Source: an uncultured Oscillospiraceae bacterium (GTDB taxonomy: Bacteria; Bacillota; Clostridia; Oscillospirales; Oscillospiraceae). From it: a stretch of DNA of 64,000 nt. Within the stretch, counting starts at the first letter, position 1; each line of letters begins with the position of its first letter. The notes beneath the pieces were generated by a model. It was given only the letters and a program-made list of their open reading frames with translations, searched no databases and was not told where the DNA came from. The stretch spans positions 27,700-91,699 of the forward strand of contig CAKTPO010000006.1 of the NCBI GenBank assembly GCA_934591845.1, written 5' to 3'. A program made the position numbers and the translations under genes. This document shows positions 34,411 to 43,024 of the stretch, in pieces.

Positions 34411-36657
34411 ATGCCGAAAACGAAAAAGGGTCTCAAGCAGGCCCCGGCAAGCACTGCGGAGAAGCCCGTAAAAAAGAGAACGACCCAAAATACGGACACT
34501 GCCGCAGCTGCCAAAGCCCCCGGCACACCCACCCTGGCCCCTCAGGCAGCCGCCAAAGTTCCCCAGGAAGCCCCCAAGGCCACCGCGCCTGTGGTAAAGG
34601 CCCCTGAAACGCCCAAGGAGCAGCCTGTGACTGCGGCGAAGACTCCCGAGGCAACCAAGGAAAAACCCGTGACCGCTGCGAAAGCCCCCGAGGCAACCAA
34701 GGAAAAGCCTGTGACTGTGGCAAAGGCTCCTGAGACACCCAAGGAAAAGCCCCTGGCCGCTGCGAAAGCACCCAAGGAAAAGGCTGCTGCCAAGAAGCCG
34801 GAAACTCCCAAGGAGGAACCCGCTGCCCTGGAGAAAAAGCCGGAAGCACCCAAGGAGAAACCCGCTCCCGTAGAAAAGAAGCCCGACTCTCCTGCGGAAA
34901 AGCCCGCACCCAAAAAGCCCAAGGCCCCCAAGGAAAAACCCGCACCTGCCCCGAAGAAACCCGAAGCTCCTAAGGAAAAGCCCGCACCCGTAGAGAAGGA
35001 GCCGGAAGCACCCAAGGAAAAGCCCGCACCCGTAGAGAAGAAGCCGGAAGCACCCAAGGAAAAGCCCGTACCCGTAGAGGAGAAGCCGGAAGCACCCAAG
35101 GAGAAGCCTGCACCCGTAGAAGAAGCACCCGTGGTAACAGTAGAAGTACAGTCTGTTCAGGAGGAGGCACAACCTATGGCAGAACCCTATTACACCCCCC
35201 AGCCCGGTCCCAGAAGAAGCATTGCCTTTATTGGCTCCGAGTGCTATCCCTTTGTAAAAACCGGCGGCCTGGCCGACGTGATGTACGCCCTGCCCAAGGC
35301 CCTTTCCCGGATGAACTGTGACGTCAAGGTCATTATCCCCCGCTACGCCTGCATTCCCTGGGAATACCAGAGCAAAATGGTCTACCGGGGCGAATTCTAC
35401 ATGCCCCTGTGTACTGACGGACGGACCTTCTACGTAGGCATTATGGAATACGTGTGGGACGGCGTTGTTTACGACTTTATTGACAACCAGGATTTCTTCA
35501 GCGGTGGCAGCCCCTACACCAGCATTGTTGGGGATATTCCCAAATTCTGCTACTTCTCCAAGGCGGCCCTGGCGGCCCTCAATTACATGGACTGGATCCC
35601 CGACATCATCCACTGCCACGACTGGCAGGCGGCCCTGGTGCCGGTTTACCTGCGGACCCTGTTCCAGACCACCCCGCTGAGCCGGGCCCAGACCGTATTC
35701 ACCATTCACAATCTGCGCTTCCAGGGTATTTACAACATTCCCACCATCCGCTATTGGTCCGGACTTCCCGACTATGTATTCAACAAGGATGCCCTGACCC
35801 AGAACTGGCTGGACGCCAACATGATGAAAGGCGGCCTGACCTACTGCAACATGATCACCACCGTCAGCAACACCTACGCCCGGGAAATCCAGACCCCGGC
35901 CTACGGCGAAAAGCTGGATGCCCACCTGCGCTATCACTCCGGCAAGCTCCGGGGTATTGTCAACGGCATTGACTATGACATCTGGAATCCCTGGACCGAC
36001 CCCATGCTCCATACCAACTACGACATCACCAACGTCCTGCCCCGGAAGAAAGAAAACAAGCGGGCCTTGCAGGAGGAGCTGGGCCTGTGGCAGGATGACC
36101 ACAAGTTTGTCATCGGCCTGATCTCCCGGCTGACCAACCAGAAGGGTCTGGATCTGGTAAACGCCATTCTGCCCCAGATCATGGACGAGCATACCCAGGT
36201 GGTGGTTCTGGGTACCGGCGACACCATGTATGAAGATGCTTTCCGGTATTATGAACACGTCTACAAGGGAAACCTCTGCTCCAACATCATGTATGACGAG
36301 GGCCGGGCCCACCGGATCTACGCCGGGTGCGATGCCCTGCTGGTACCCTCGAAATTTGAGCCTTGCGGCCTGACCCAGCTGATCGGTATGCACTACGGCA
36401 CCATCCCCATTGTCCGGGAAACCGGCGGCCTCAAGGACACGGTACAGCCCCGGAACGAATTCACCAACGACGGCAACGGCTTCACCTTTGACCGGTATGA
36501 TGCGGGACTGCTGCTGGATGCCATCAACCGGGCCAAGACCTTCTACTTCACCAACCGCTACTGCTGGGACGAAATGGTCCAGCGGGACATGGACAAGAAC
36601 GTCTCCTGGGAAAACTCCGCATGGCAGTACCGGAATTTGTATCTGGAACTGACCTAA
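34411..36657 (+). CDS. glgA: Glycogen synthase with Lys/Pro/Ala/Glu-repeat N-terminal extension
   Basis: 748 residues, start after TTAGGAGGTAAGATCCC. Residues ~255-748 are a normal ADP-glucose:glycogen glucosyltransferase (GT5): SECYPFVKTGGLADVM with the KTGGL donor motif, HCHDWQAALVP, NGIDYDIWNP, LISRLTNQKGLDL, and the C-terminal SKFEPCGLTQLIGMHYGTIPIVRETGGL. Residues 1-254 are a disordered tail built of units like APKEKPAPVEKKPE, with near-identical DNA repeats (34960-35110). A second ATG (35176) sits after AGGAGGCACAACCT and would give the usual ~494-residue enzyme. No other glg gene is adjacent. Confidence 0.93.
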   Translation: MPKTKKGLKQAPASTAEKPVKKRTTQNTDTAAAAKAPGTPTLAPQAAAKVPQEAPKATAPVVKAPETPKEQPVTAAKTPEATKEKPVTAAKAPEATKEKPVTVAKAPETPKEKPLAAAKAPKEKAAAKKPETPKEEPAALEKKPEAPKEKPAPVEKKPDSPAEKPAPKKPKAPKEKPAPAPKKPEAPKEKPAPVEKEPEAPKEKPAPVEKKPEAPKEKPVPVEEKPEAPKEKPAPVEEAPVVTVEVQSVQEEAQPMAEPYYTPQPGPRRSIAFIGSECYPFVKTGGLADVMYALPKALSRMNCDVKVIIPRYACIPWEYQSKMVYRGEFYMPLCTDGRTFYVGIMEYVWDGVVYDFIDNQDFFSGGSPYTSIVGDIPKFCYFSKAALAALNYMDWIPDIIHCHDWQAALVPVYLRTLFQTTPLSRAQTVFTIHNLRFQGIYNIPTIRYWSGLPDYVFNKDALTQNWLDANMMKGGLTYCNMITTVSNTYAREIQTPAYGEKLDAHLRYHSGKLRGIVNGIDYDIWNPWTDPMLHTNYDITNVLPRKKENKRALQEELGLWQDDHKFVIGLISRLTNQKGLDLVNAILPQIMDEHTQVVVLGTGDTMYEDAFRYYEHVYKGNLCSNIMYDEGRAHRIYAGCDALLVPSKFEPCGLTQLIGMHYGTIPIVRETGGLKDTVQPRNEFTNDGNGFTFDRYDAGLLLDAINRAKTFYFTNRYCWDEMVQRDMDKNVSWENSAWQYRNLYLELT

Positions 36658-36705
36658 GGGAACTCAGAGGTACTTTCTGTCCCAATTCCATTATGCAAAA
36701 AGAAA

Positions 36706-36738
36706 TCACCCCGGAACTTTTGTTCCGGGGTGAAAAAC
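36706..36738. terminator. Bidirectional terminator between glgA and nagB
   Basis: TCACCCCGGAAC pairs with GTTCCGGGGTGA; A-rich before and after. Convergent genes. Confidence 0.88.
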
Positions 36739-36752
36739 GTGAACGGGAAAAA

Positions 36753-37490
36753 TTACAGCAGATCCTTTACCAAGGACAGGGCTTCCTCGTCGGCAACCAA
36801 AGTGAAATCGGGGTGCAGCTGCAGGATGGAGCCGGGGGCCTGGGGCTTGATGGGTCCAAAGAAGCAGTCCTTCACAGCCTGGGCCTTGTTCTTGCCGTTG
36901 GCAACCAGCAGTACCCGCTTGGCTTTCATAATGGAGCCAATGCCCATGGTGTAGGCGTGGGTGGGAACGTCTTCACGCTTGGCAAAGAAACGCTGGTTGG
37001 CATCGATGGTGGAGTCGGTGAGCTTGACCTTGTTGGTACCCTTTACGAAAGAATCGGCAGGCTCGTTGAAGCCGATGTGGCCGTTGGGTCCCAGGCCCAG
37101 CAGCTGCAGATCGGCACCGCCGAAAGCATCGATAACGGCATCATACCGGGCGCACTCGCCCTCGGCATCGGGGTTCATGCCGTTGGGGATGTTGCAGTTG
37201 GCCTGGTCGATGTTCACATGGTCAAAGAGGTTGGTGCGCATAAAGTAAGCATAGCTCTGGTCGTGATCCTTGGTCAGGCCCACGTACTCATCCAGGTTTA
37301 CGGTATGAACCTTGGAGAAATCCAGGTCGCCGGACTCATACTTGGCGATCAGCTCCTTGTAGGTACCCACAGGGCTGGAACCGGTGGCCAGGCCCAGAAC
37401 ACAGTCGGGCTTCAGATAAATCTGGGCGGCGATGATGTTGGCGGCCTTGCGGCTGACATCTGCGTAATCCTTGGCGATAATCAATCTCAT
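36753..37490 (-). CDS. nagB: Glucosamine-6-phosphate deaminase
   Basis: 245 residues, start MRLIIAKDYADVSRKAA after AAAGGGAATTATTTTT; the upstream in-frame extension crosses a repeat element and is rejected. Motifs: LGLATGSSPVGTYKELI, NLDEYVGL (catalytic Asp), LLGLGPNGHIGFNEP (catalytic His/Glu loop). Converts GlcN-6-P to fructose-6-P and ammonia, moving amino sugars into glycolysis. The 78-bp element copy B lies in its leader, between the putative promoter and the gene. Confidence 0.96.
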   Translation of the reverse strand: MRLIIAKDYADVSRKAANIIAAQIYLKPDCVLGLATGSSPVGTYKELIAKYESGDLDFSKVHTVNLDEYVGLTKDHDQSYAYFMRTNLFDHVNIDQANCNIPNGMNPDAEGECARYDAVIDAFGGADLQLLGLGPNGHIGFNEPADSFVKGTNKVKLTDSTIDANQRFFAKREDVPTHAYTMGIGSIMKAKRVLLVANGKNKAQAVKDCFFGPIKPQAPGSILQLHPDFTLVADEEALSLVKDLL

Positions 37491-37544
37491 AAAAATAATT
37501 CCCTTTCTTTTATTATTTTTGAAAATGGAATGGGAAAACCCTAG

Positions 37545-37622
37545 GGAAGCTCTGATTAAATCGGCAAGAGCTGCCGGCAAAAGATTCGCCGCTCAGCCGC
37601 AGACGATTTATTCCGAGTTTCC
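37545..37622. repeat. 78-bp inverted-repeat element, copy B
   Basis: GGAAGCTCTGATTAAATCGG at one end, GATTTATTCCGAGTTTCC at the other; differs from copy A at three positions. It sits in the nagB 5' leader, where the inverted ends would form a stem in the mRNA. Confidence 0.85.
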
Positions 37623-37631
37623 TTAATAAGG

Positions 37632-37660
37632 ATTATAACACCGATTTCCGAATCTGTATA
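37632..37660 (-). promoter_or_regulatory. Possible nagB promoter
   Basis: -10 TATAAT (37632-37637) and a weak -35 TATACA (37655-37660), 17-bp spacer, just upstream of repeat copy B. Confidence 0.45.
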
Positions 37661-37796
37661 GCCCGTTCTTGTCTTTTTATTTACCATTTTCACTACGGCT
37701 AAATCTGGCCTTATTTTTTAATAGAATTCTGATACTGTTTTTGTTGCCAGATACTGGTATAATGACAGTATCAATTCCGGGAAAGAAGGAAGAACT

Positions 37797-38378
37797 ATGA
37801 ATCGATCTATGAACACCAGAAAAATGGTATTTGCCGCTTTAATGGCCGCTCTGACGGCAGTCAGCTCCGGTATGCGTGTACAGTTGCCTTTGGCCATCGG
37901 CAGCACCACCTCGTTCCACCTGGGCAATATCTTCTGCGCCCTGTCCGGTCTGCTGCTGGGTCCCTGGCTGGGCGGACTGGCAGCGGGTCTGGGCTCTGCC
38001 ATTTATGACATGACCAACCCCATCTTTATTTCCGAAGCCTGGCTGACGTTCCTGATGAAGGGCATTTACGGTCTGCTGCCCGGCCTGGTGATTCACTACA
38101 GCAAGAAGGACTGGGGCTACGCCAAGGCTTTGGTCGGCACTTCCGCCGGTGCCGTTGCCTATGCCCTGCTGTACCTCTTTAAGAGCTACTACAAGGGCGT
38201 ATTTATCAAAGGCTGGGCACCCGGGGCGGCCTTGGTAGACGTTGTGGGAAAACTTCCCGCCACGGTGTTCAACGCCGCTGTCGCCATGATTTTTGCCCCC
38301 ATTCTGGCCATTGCCATCCGCAAGGCTCTGGAGCGGAACCATCTGACCCTGGAAAACACCGTTCCCGAAAATCATTAA
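37797..38378 (+). CDS. ECF transporter S component, substrate unknown
   Basis: 193 residues, about six membrane helices. N-terminus MNRSMNTRKMVFAALMAALT with the AAxMAA-like helix-1 motif of energy-coupling-factor substrate binders; FHLGNIFCALSGLLLGPWLGGLAAGLGSAIYD and the C-terminal positively charged end fit the vitamin/cofactor group. It would dock onto a shared EcfAA'T module encoded elsewhere. A TATAAT at 37758-37763 lies between inverted repeats GATACTGT/ACAGTATC, a possible operator. No riboswitch that would identify the vitamin was found. Confidence 0.85.
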   Translation: MNRSMNTRKMVFAALMAALTAVSSGMRVQLPLAIGSTTSFHLGNIFCALSGLLLGPWLGGLAAGLGSAIYDMTNPIFISEAWLTFLMKGIYGLLPGLVIHYSKKDWGYAKALVGTSAGAVAYALLYLFKSYYKGVFIKGWAPGAALVDVVGKLPATVFNAAVAMIFAPILAIAIRKALERNHLTLENTVPENH

Positions 38379-38404
38379 AAACCGCTTCTTCCCACACTCC
38401 TCCC

Positions 38405-38437
38405 CCGGCCTGTTTATGCGGGCCGGGAATTTTTTTG
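38405..38437 (+). terminator. Terminator after the ECF S gene
   Basis: CCCGGCC...GGCCGGG stem followed by TTTTTTT, shortly before spoVAC. Confidence 0.88.
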
Positions 38438-38482
38438 CTATTTTACGAAAACAGGGGCAAACTCTCCAAGGAGGGATGGAAC

Positions 38483-38920
38483 ATGACCCAAAAACAATAC
38501 GCTACTCTTGTAAAGGAAATCAGCCCCAAATCCCCCATTGGGAAAGACTGCCTGTACGCCTTTGTCATCGGAGGCCTGATCTGCACCCTGGGCCAGGGGC
38601 TTTGCGCTCTTTACGGCAGCTTCGGCCTATCCCGGCAGGACGGTGCCACCGCCGCTTCCATGACCTTGGTTGCCCTGTCCGCCTTGCTCACGGGCCTGAG
38701 CCTTTACGACGACCTGGCCAAAGCCGCGGGAGCCGGAACACTGGTCCCCATCACCGGCTTTGCCAACGCCATCGCCGCCCCGGCAGTAGAATTCAAAACC
38801 GAGGGCCTGGTTCTGGGGGTGGGTGCCAAACTCTTTACCATTGCCGGCCCTGTCATTGTCTATGGCCTCAGTGCTTCGGTGGTCTACGGGTTTATTTACT
38901 GGCTCACAATGTTCGTATAG
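38483..38920 (+). CDS. spoVAC: Stage V sporulation protein AC
   Basis: 145 residues, start MTQKQYATLVKEISPKSPIG after CAAGGAGGGATGGAAC. Conserved blocks CLYAFVIGGLICTLGQGL, ALLTGLSLYDDLAKAAGAGT, PITGFANAIAAPAVEFKTEG and GVGAKLFTIAGPVIVYG identify SpoVAC, a forespore inner-membrane channel protein for dipicolinic acid. Usually followed by spoVAD and spoVAEb; here a terminator follows directly, so AC stands alone. Confidence 0.93.
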   Translation: MTQKQYATLVKEISPKSPIGKDCLYAFVIGGLICTLGQGLCALYGSFGLSRQDGATAASMTLVALSALLTGLSLYDDLAKAAGAGTLVPITGFANAIAAPAVEFKTEGLVLGVGAKLFTIAGPVIVYGLSASVVYGFIYWLTMFV

Positions 38921-38943
38921 CGCAATATAGTATTATCATACGC

Positions 38944-38979
38944 AAAACGCACCTATTCAACTGGAAATAGGTGCGTTTC
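38944..38979. terminator. Terminator between spoVAC and the AbiEi-like gene
   Basis: AAACGCACCTATT pairs with AATAGGTGCGTTT; T-rich flank short. Convergent genes. Confidence 0.8.
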
Positions 38980-38993
38980 AGCATAGGCCTTGA

Positions 38994-39614
38994 TCATTGT
39001 GTAACACTATATATTATCTCGCTCTCAATCAGAGTTCGCATTGCTTTATCCGGGAACACCGGCGCATAGGTTGAAATGTCCTTTCTGGTAATCTTTCGGT
39101 CTGAAATGAATCTTGCGATGATTGCTTTCTTTTCGTCATTGAGCAAATCTGAGGTCAAGTCATTCATCAGTTCCAGAAAGCTCAGGACATCCGCATTCGC
39201 TGCTGTAATTCTCGTTCTGGCTCTCCGAAGCCGTACTTTCTGCTTTCCAACATACACATCCCGGCTGCGAGTCGTTTCATTATTGGTGTACACCTCAATA
39301 ACATTGGGCATCTGCGTTGTCAGCCGGAGCTGGTTCTGAAAGGTGATACCAGAGTAGTATCCAACAGTTTCTCCTCCCTGGGAGATGTACTTTCGTTCAA
39401 TAACCTTTCTGGGATTCAGCAGACTCTTGCCGAAAGGTGTCTGGGTAGGGATATAATAAACGCCCTTTTCGTAGCGAACAAGCTTCCCCTCTTCACAAAG
39501 CTGATTGAGCTGCTTATAAATCCATGGCCGGGAATAGCCTCCAAAGGAAAGCTCTGAAGACAAAATAGGTTCATTGACTCCATACTGCTGCAAAAGGGAT
39601 TCAAACAGGGTCAT
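38994..39614 (-). CDS. AbiEi-like antitoxin/regulator (DUF6088-type), orphan
   Basis: 206 residues, start after GGAGATGTGAAAG. The N-terminal winged helix (SSELSFGGYSRPWIYKQLNQLCEEGKLVRYEKGVYYIPT) resembles the AbiEi transcriptional-repressor/antitoxin domain. The second half has the (NPRKVIERKYISQGGETVGY) and VYVGKQKVRLRRARTRI pattern of DUF6088 proteins. No AbiEii nucleotidyltransferase toxin is next to it. Lower GC and different codon use than its neighbours suggest transfer. May be a leftover of a phage-defence module or a free-standing regulator. Confidence 0.75.
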   Translation of the reverse strand: MTLFESLLQQYGVNEPILSSELSFGGYSRPWIYKQLNQLCEEGKLVRYEKGVYYIPTQTPFGKSLLNPRKVIERKYISQGGETVGYYSGITFQNQLRLTTQMPNVIEVYTNNETTRSRDVYVGKQKVRLRRARTRITAANADVLSFLELMNDLTSDLLNDEKKAIIARFISDRKITRKDISTYAPVFPDKAMRTLIESEIIYSVTQ

Positions 39615-39734
39615 CTTTCACATCTCCTTTCCATATAGTATATTCTCTTTCAAAGAAATTATAACATTTTCTACTTATTTAGTCAACTATTTGATATTTA
39701 TCTGAGTATCTTTCTTCCAGCACTCCTATGACAC

Positions 39735-39776
39735 AAAAAACGATACCCAGCAGTTTCAAACTGGGTATCGTTTTTT
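39735..39776 (-). terminator. divIVA-like/deacetylase operon terminator
   Basis: Stem AACGATACCCAG/CTGGGTATCGTT, flanked by A6 and T6. Confidence 0.92.
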
Positions 39777-39786
39777 ATTGGAATGT

Positions 39787-40281
39787 TTACCGGGTCTCTT
39801 TTTTGAGGGCCCTGATGTTCTGGGAGAAAGCTTTCCAGGAATCCTTGGCTACGTTGCCAACCTCGGTCAGTCGCTTTTGCAGTTCTTCCCGATTGGGTAC
39901 GTTTTTCTGCCGGGGCTGTACCGTCAGGCTTTGCTCCGCTGCCTGGCAGCGTTGCTCGGCTTCCAGTGCTTCCGCCCGAGCCATTGCCGCAAGCTCCTGA
40001 CGTAAATCTTCCGCTTCCTGGGTCTTTTCTTCCAAGGCGGCCTTTGCTTCTGCCAGTTCCCGCTGGGTGGATTCCAGGCTCACGGCCAGGAAGCGAATAT
40101 TTTCGGTCTGACCGTCCTTTTCCCGGGTCAGCTCCTCAACCTTTTTTTCCAGGTTTTCCAGCTCCAGGTCCCGGCGGCGCAGCATCCCCTCCATCCGTTC
40201 CAGGAAAGAATCGACCTCCGCCACATTATACCCCCGCAAGCCCCGGGAAAACTCTACTTCCCGGACAATATCCGCATCCAT
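39787..40281 (-). CDS. DivIVA-domain protein
   Basis: 164 residues, start MDADIVREVEFSRGLRGYN, seven bases after GGAGG. The DivIVA N-domain pattern (EFSRGLRGYNVAEVDSFLERME) is followed by a long coiled coil (~45-120, EELTREKDGQTENIRFLA) and a short basic tail. Likely recognises negatively curved membrane at poles or septa. Transcribed 25 bp after the deacetylase-like gene, linking it to envelope work. Confidence 0.88.
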   Translation of the reverse strand: MDADIVREVEFSRGLRGYNVAEVDSFLERMEGMLRRRDLELENLEKKVEELTREKDGQTENIRFLAVSLESTQRELAEAKAALEEKTQEAEDLRQELAAMARAEALEAEQRCQAAEQSLTVQPRQKNVPNREELQKRLTEVGNVAKDSWKAFSQNIRALKKETR

Positions 40282-40306
40282 TGCCATTCCTCCGCCTTTT
40301 TTTCTT

Positions 40307-42346
40307 TTAGTTGGGGACGTTCACGCGGTTGGCCATATCCAGCACCACGTTGCAGTCAAAGTAGTTGGTAAAGAGATTGCTGCGCCAGGCCATGGCATTG
40401 CCGGTGACCATCAGACGGCTCTGGTGTACATAGGTAATGTTGACATCCGTCTTGATTTCCTGGGTGGTGGCACCTACAAAGTAGCGATACCCGGCATCAT
40501 AGAGCACGGAGAACTTGTTGCTGGAGTAATCGTCAATATCCGTGCCCCGGGCAAAGACGATGGTATCCACTTCCCCGATGATGGGAACCACCTGGCTGGT
40601 AAAGCTCTGAATGTCCGTGCGGATCTCATTGACACTCAATTGCTTGTAATCCTTGTTGGCATAGCTGTAGCAAGCCAGGGTATAGCCCTTTGCCCGCAGC
40701 GCATCCGCAACGGCCTTGGCCTCGGTGATCTGGGCCTGGCGCTGCTCCTCGCCCTTGCTGGAATAGGAGCTGTCGGTCCGGTAGCCGAAGACACCCTGAG
40801 AGCCGGTAACGGCCAGGGTCGCCCGGGAACCTTGATAGGAGAAATCCGGATGGGCCTTGATAAAGTTTTCCAGAATGGGAACCAGGTCATAATCGCCTAC
40901 CAGGGACTGGTTGCTCATGTCCACATAGGCGGCCTTGATGTCGCCGTTGCCGTCCAGCACCAGCTTATTGGCAAAGCCCGCACCCATGGCATCGGGTTCA
41001 CCGTCTTTGTTGCCGTCTACCATGTATTCAAAGTAGTTGACCATGGTCTCGGTGATCATCACCGGCTTCTTGCCCTCGGGCAGATAAATGGGGTTGTAGG
41101 CAAAGTTCATGCTGCCGGTCAAATCCTGGTTGCTGGCCACAAAATGCTTGAAGTCCACCAGCACGTAGCCGTTGTTATACAGCTGGTCCAGAATTTTGGA
41201 GAATTCCTCGGTGGAAACAAAGTTCCGGTTGTACTGGCCGCCGTTTTCCTTATCGGCATAGGCCCGGACCGGGTCTTGCATCAGCACATGGAAAGACAGG
41301 TTGGGAATGGCGTTGACATCTTTCCACTCCACCAGCTTGGCCTTTTCATTCAGGTAGGCGGCTTTCTTGGCGTTCAGCTCCGTCTTGAGTTCTTCGTTGC
41401 TGCCGGTATAGCTGTCCAGCACCTCAATGGCACCGGCATAGTCATACTCTGTCGCCTTTAGTTCCGCCTCGGACAGCAACGTCTGGAAGGCCTGGGCTGC
41501 CTGGTCCGCTTCCTGGCTGGCGGCAATGGACTCCTGCAGGGCCTTTTCATCCTTGATTTTCTTGTTCTTAAAAGCATTGGTCAGCGCACCGGACACAAAG
41601 GAAATCACCAACAGCACCGCCACACCGGCAATGACCACCGGCAAATAGGCTTCCTTGAAAATCTGCATCTTGGTGGGGCGCTTCCTTCTTCTGCGGCGGC
41701 CATCCTCACCAATGGGGTCCGGCTCCGGATTTTTCCGGCGGTTGATGGGCTCCATATACCAGCTCAGGAACTTGGAGAACAGACTGGGCTTCTTGGGCTT
41801 TTGGGGTTTCTCCAGCTTTTGCTTCTTGGCGGGCATTTTGATTTTCGGCAGCTTGAAACGCCTCCGGTCCTCCCGGGTGCTGGGCTCGTCTACAGGCCCG
41901 GTGCCGTAGTCTCCCTCGTAGGGAGGCTCCTCCTGGGGATAGTCCTCCTGAGGGTACTCTTCCTGCCCCTGCTCCGGCTCCCGGCGTTCCCGTCTGGGGA
42001 AATACAGGTCCTCTCCCAAATCGTCGCCCTCGGTGTAGTCCCCGTCATCCTGGGGGGCATTTTCATCCTGGGCGTAGGGGTCAAACCCGTCCTCCTGGGC
42101 AAACTCCTGCTGGTCTAAATCGTAATTTTCATAATCCTCCGGAGTCAGTTCCTGGTCGTCCAGCTCAAAATCCTGAAAATTCTCCGGGTCTTCTCCGGCT
42201 TTGGGCTTTTCAGTCCCATCCAGATCGTCATCATCAAACTGAGACAGATCAAATTCACCGGGGTCGTCACTATTCAAAAACTCTTCGGGGTCAAACCCCA
42301 TGTCTTTTTCAAAATCGAAATCCATATCGAAATCATTCTTATCCAT
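40307..42346 (-). CDS. Membrane-anchored polysaccharide-deacetylase-like protein with acidic N-terminus
   Basis: 679 residues. N-terminal ~170 residues are very acidic (MDKNDFDMDFDFEKDMGFDP...), then a basic patch, one membrane helix (LPVVIAGVAVLLVISFVSGAL), a short helical region, and an external domain with NodB-like features (SFHVLMQDPVRAYA, EFSKILDQLYNNGYVLVDFK, VMITETMVNYFEYM, SQGVFGYRTDSSY). The canonical metal-binding Asp and His pair (TFDD, HxxxH) is not evident, so it may be a degenerate or non-hydrolytic member. Probably acts on cell wall glycans. Confidence 0.78.
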   Translation of the reverse strand: MDKNDFDMDFDFEKDMGFDPEEFLNSDDPGEFDLSQFDDDDLDGTEKPKAGEDPENFQDFELDDQELTPEDYENYDLDQQEFAQEDGFDPYAQDENAPQDDGDYTEGDDLGEDLYFPRRERREPEQGQEEYPQEDYPQEEPPYEGDYGTGPVDEPSTREDRRRFKLPKIKMPAKKQKLEKPQKPKKPSLFSKFLSWYMEPINRRKNPEPDPIGEDGRRRRRKRPTKMQIFKEAYLPVVIAGVAVLLVISFVSGALTNAFKNKKIKDEKALQESIAASQEADQAAQAFQTLLSEAELKATEYDYAGAIEVLDSYTGSNEELKTELNAKKAAYLNEKAKLVEWKDVNAIPNLSFHVLMQDPVRAYADKENGGQYNRNFVSTEEFSKILDQLYNNGYVLVDFKHFVASNQDLTGSMNFAYNPIYLPEGKKPVMITETMVNYFEYMVDGNKDGEPDAMGAGFANKLVLDGNGDIKAAYVDMSNQSLVGDYDLVPILENFIKAHPDFSYQGSRATLAVTGSQGVFGYRTDSSYSSKGEEQRQAQITEAKAVADALRAKGYTLACYSYANKDYKQLSVNEIRTDIQSFTSQVVPIIGEVDTIVFARGTDIDDYSSNKFSVLYDAGYRYFVGATTQEIKTDVNITYVHQSRLMVTGNAMAWRSNLFTNYFDCNVVLDMANRVNVPN

Positions 42347-42379
42347 GGCAAATCCCTACCTTATGGTATAATCGATTAT

Positions 42380-42408
42380 ATTCTATCATCCCGGGTGAAA
42401 AAAAGCAA
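42380..42408 (-). promoter_or_regulatory. Promoter of the deacetylase-like/divIVA unit
   Basis: -35 TTGCTT (42403-42408), -10 TAGAAT (42380-42385), 17-bp spacer on the minus strand. Confidence 0.7.
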
Positions 42409-42471
42409 GATGAATTGACATAAAACTAGATTAAGATTGCATGAATCTTTTTGAGCTTTCCCGAAACTTTC

Positions 42472-42500
42472 TTGCTTTTGGCGCTGTTTTATGGTATCAT
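42472..42500 (+). promoter_or_regulatory. luxS promoter
   Basis: -35 TTGCTT (42472-42477), -10 TATCAT (42495-42500), 17-bp spacer, about 38 bp before luxS. Confidence 0.65.
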
Positions 42501-42537
42501 GTCCGGGAAAATCAGAAAACACGCCGGAGGGTTCCCT

Positions 42538-43014
42538 ATGGAAAAAATAACCAGCTTTACCATTGACCATCTGCGCCTACAGCCCGGCCTTTATGTGTCC
42601 CGGAAGGATACCGCCGGAGGCCAGACCATTACCACCTTTGACCTGCGCCTGACAAGCCCCAATGAAGAACCGGTCATGAATACCGCCGAAGTCCACACCA
42701 TGGAGCATCTGGCCGCCACCTATCTGCGAAATGAGCCGGAGTGGAAAGACAAAGTCCTCTATTTTGGCCCCATGGGCTGCCGCACCGGATTTTATCTGCT
42801 GCTTGTAGGCGACTACAGCTCCCGGCAGGTGCTGCCCCTGGTGACCGACTGCTTCCGCTTCATCCGGGACTACCAAGGGCAAGTCCCCGGTGCCAGCCCC
42901 AAAGACTGCGGCAACTATCTGGATATGAACCTGCCCATGGCAAACTACTGGGGCAAGAAATATACCCAGCTTTTGGAAAATATCACAGAAGACCGGCTTG
43001 TTTACCCAGAGTAA
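42538..43014 (+). CDS. luxS: S-ribosylhomocysteine lyase LuxS
   Basis: 158 residues, start after GGAGGGTTCCCT. Metal site HTMEH (about residue 54) plus Cys in KDCGNY (about residue 123), complete active site. Splits S-ribosylhomocysteine into homocysteine and DPD, the precursor of AI-2. It works directly after MtnN, encoded 10 bp downstream, to recycle S-adenosylhomocysteine. Confidence 0.97.
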   Translation: MEKITSFTIDHLRLQPGLYVSRKDTAGGQTITTFDLRLTSPNEEPVMNTAEVHTMEHLAATYLRNEPEWKDKVLYFGPMGCRTGFYLLLVGDYSSRQVLPLVTDCFRFIRDYQGQVPGASPKDCGNYLDMNLPMANYWGKKYTQLLENITEDRLVYPE

Positions 43015-43024
43015 GGAGAATAGG

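Noticed and set aside
34620..35130. Second set of regular repeats as possible CRISPR or satellite
   Set aside because: Imperfect, in frame, and part of the GlgA extension.
34309..36393. Long minus-strand open frame (~690 codons) opposite glgA
   Set aside because: Shadow of glgA codon bias; no ribosome site, low-complexity Gly/Leu/Phe composition opposite the Lys/Pro repeats.
42420..42537. S-adenosylhomocysteine or SAM riboswitch before luxS
   Set aside because: Leader is short (~38 bases after the promoter) and lacks the needed helices.
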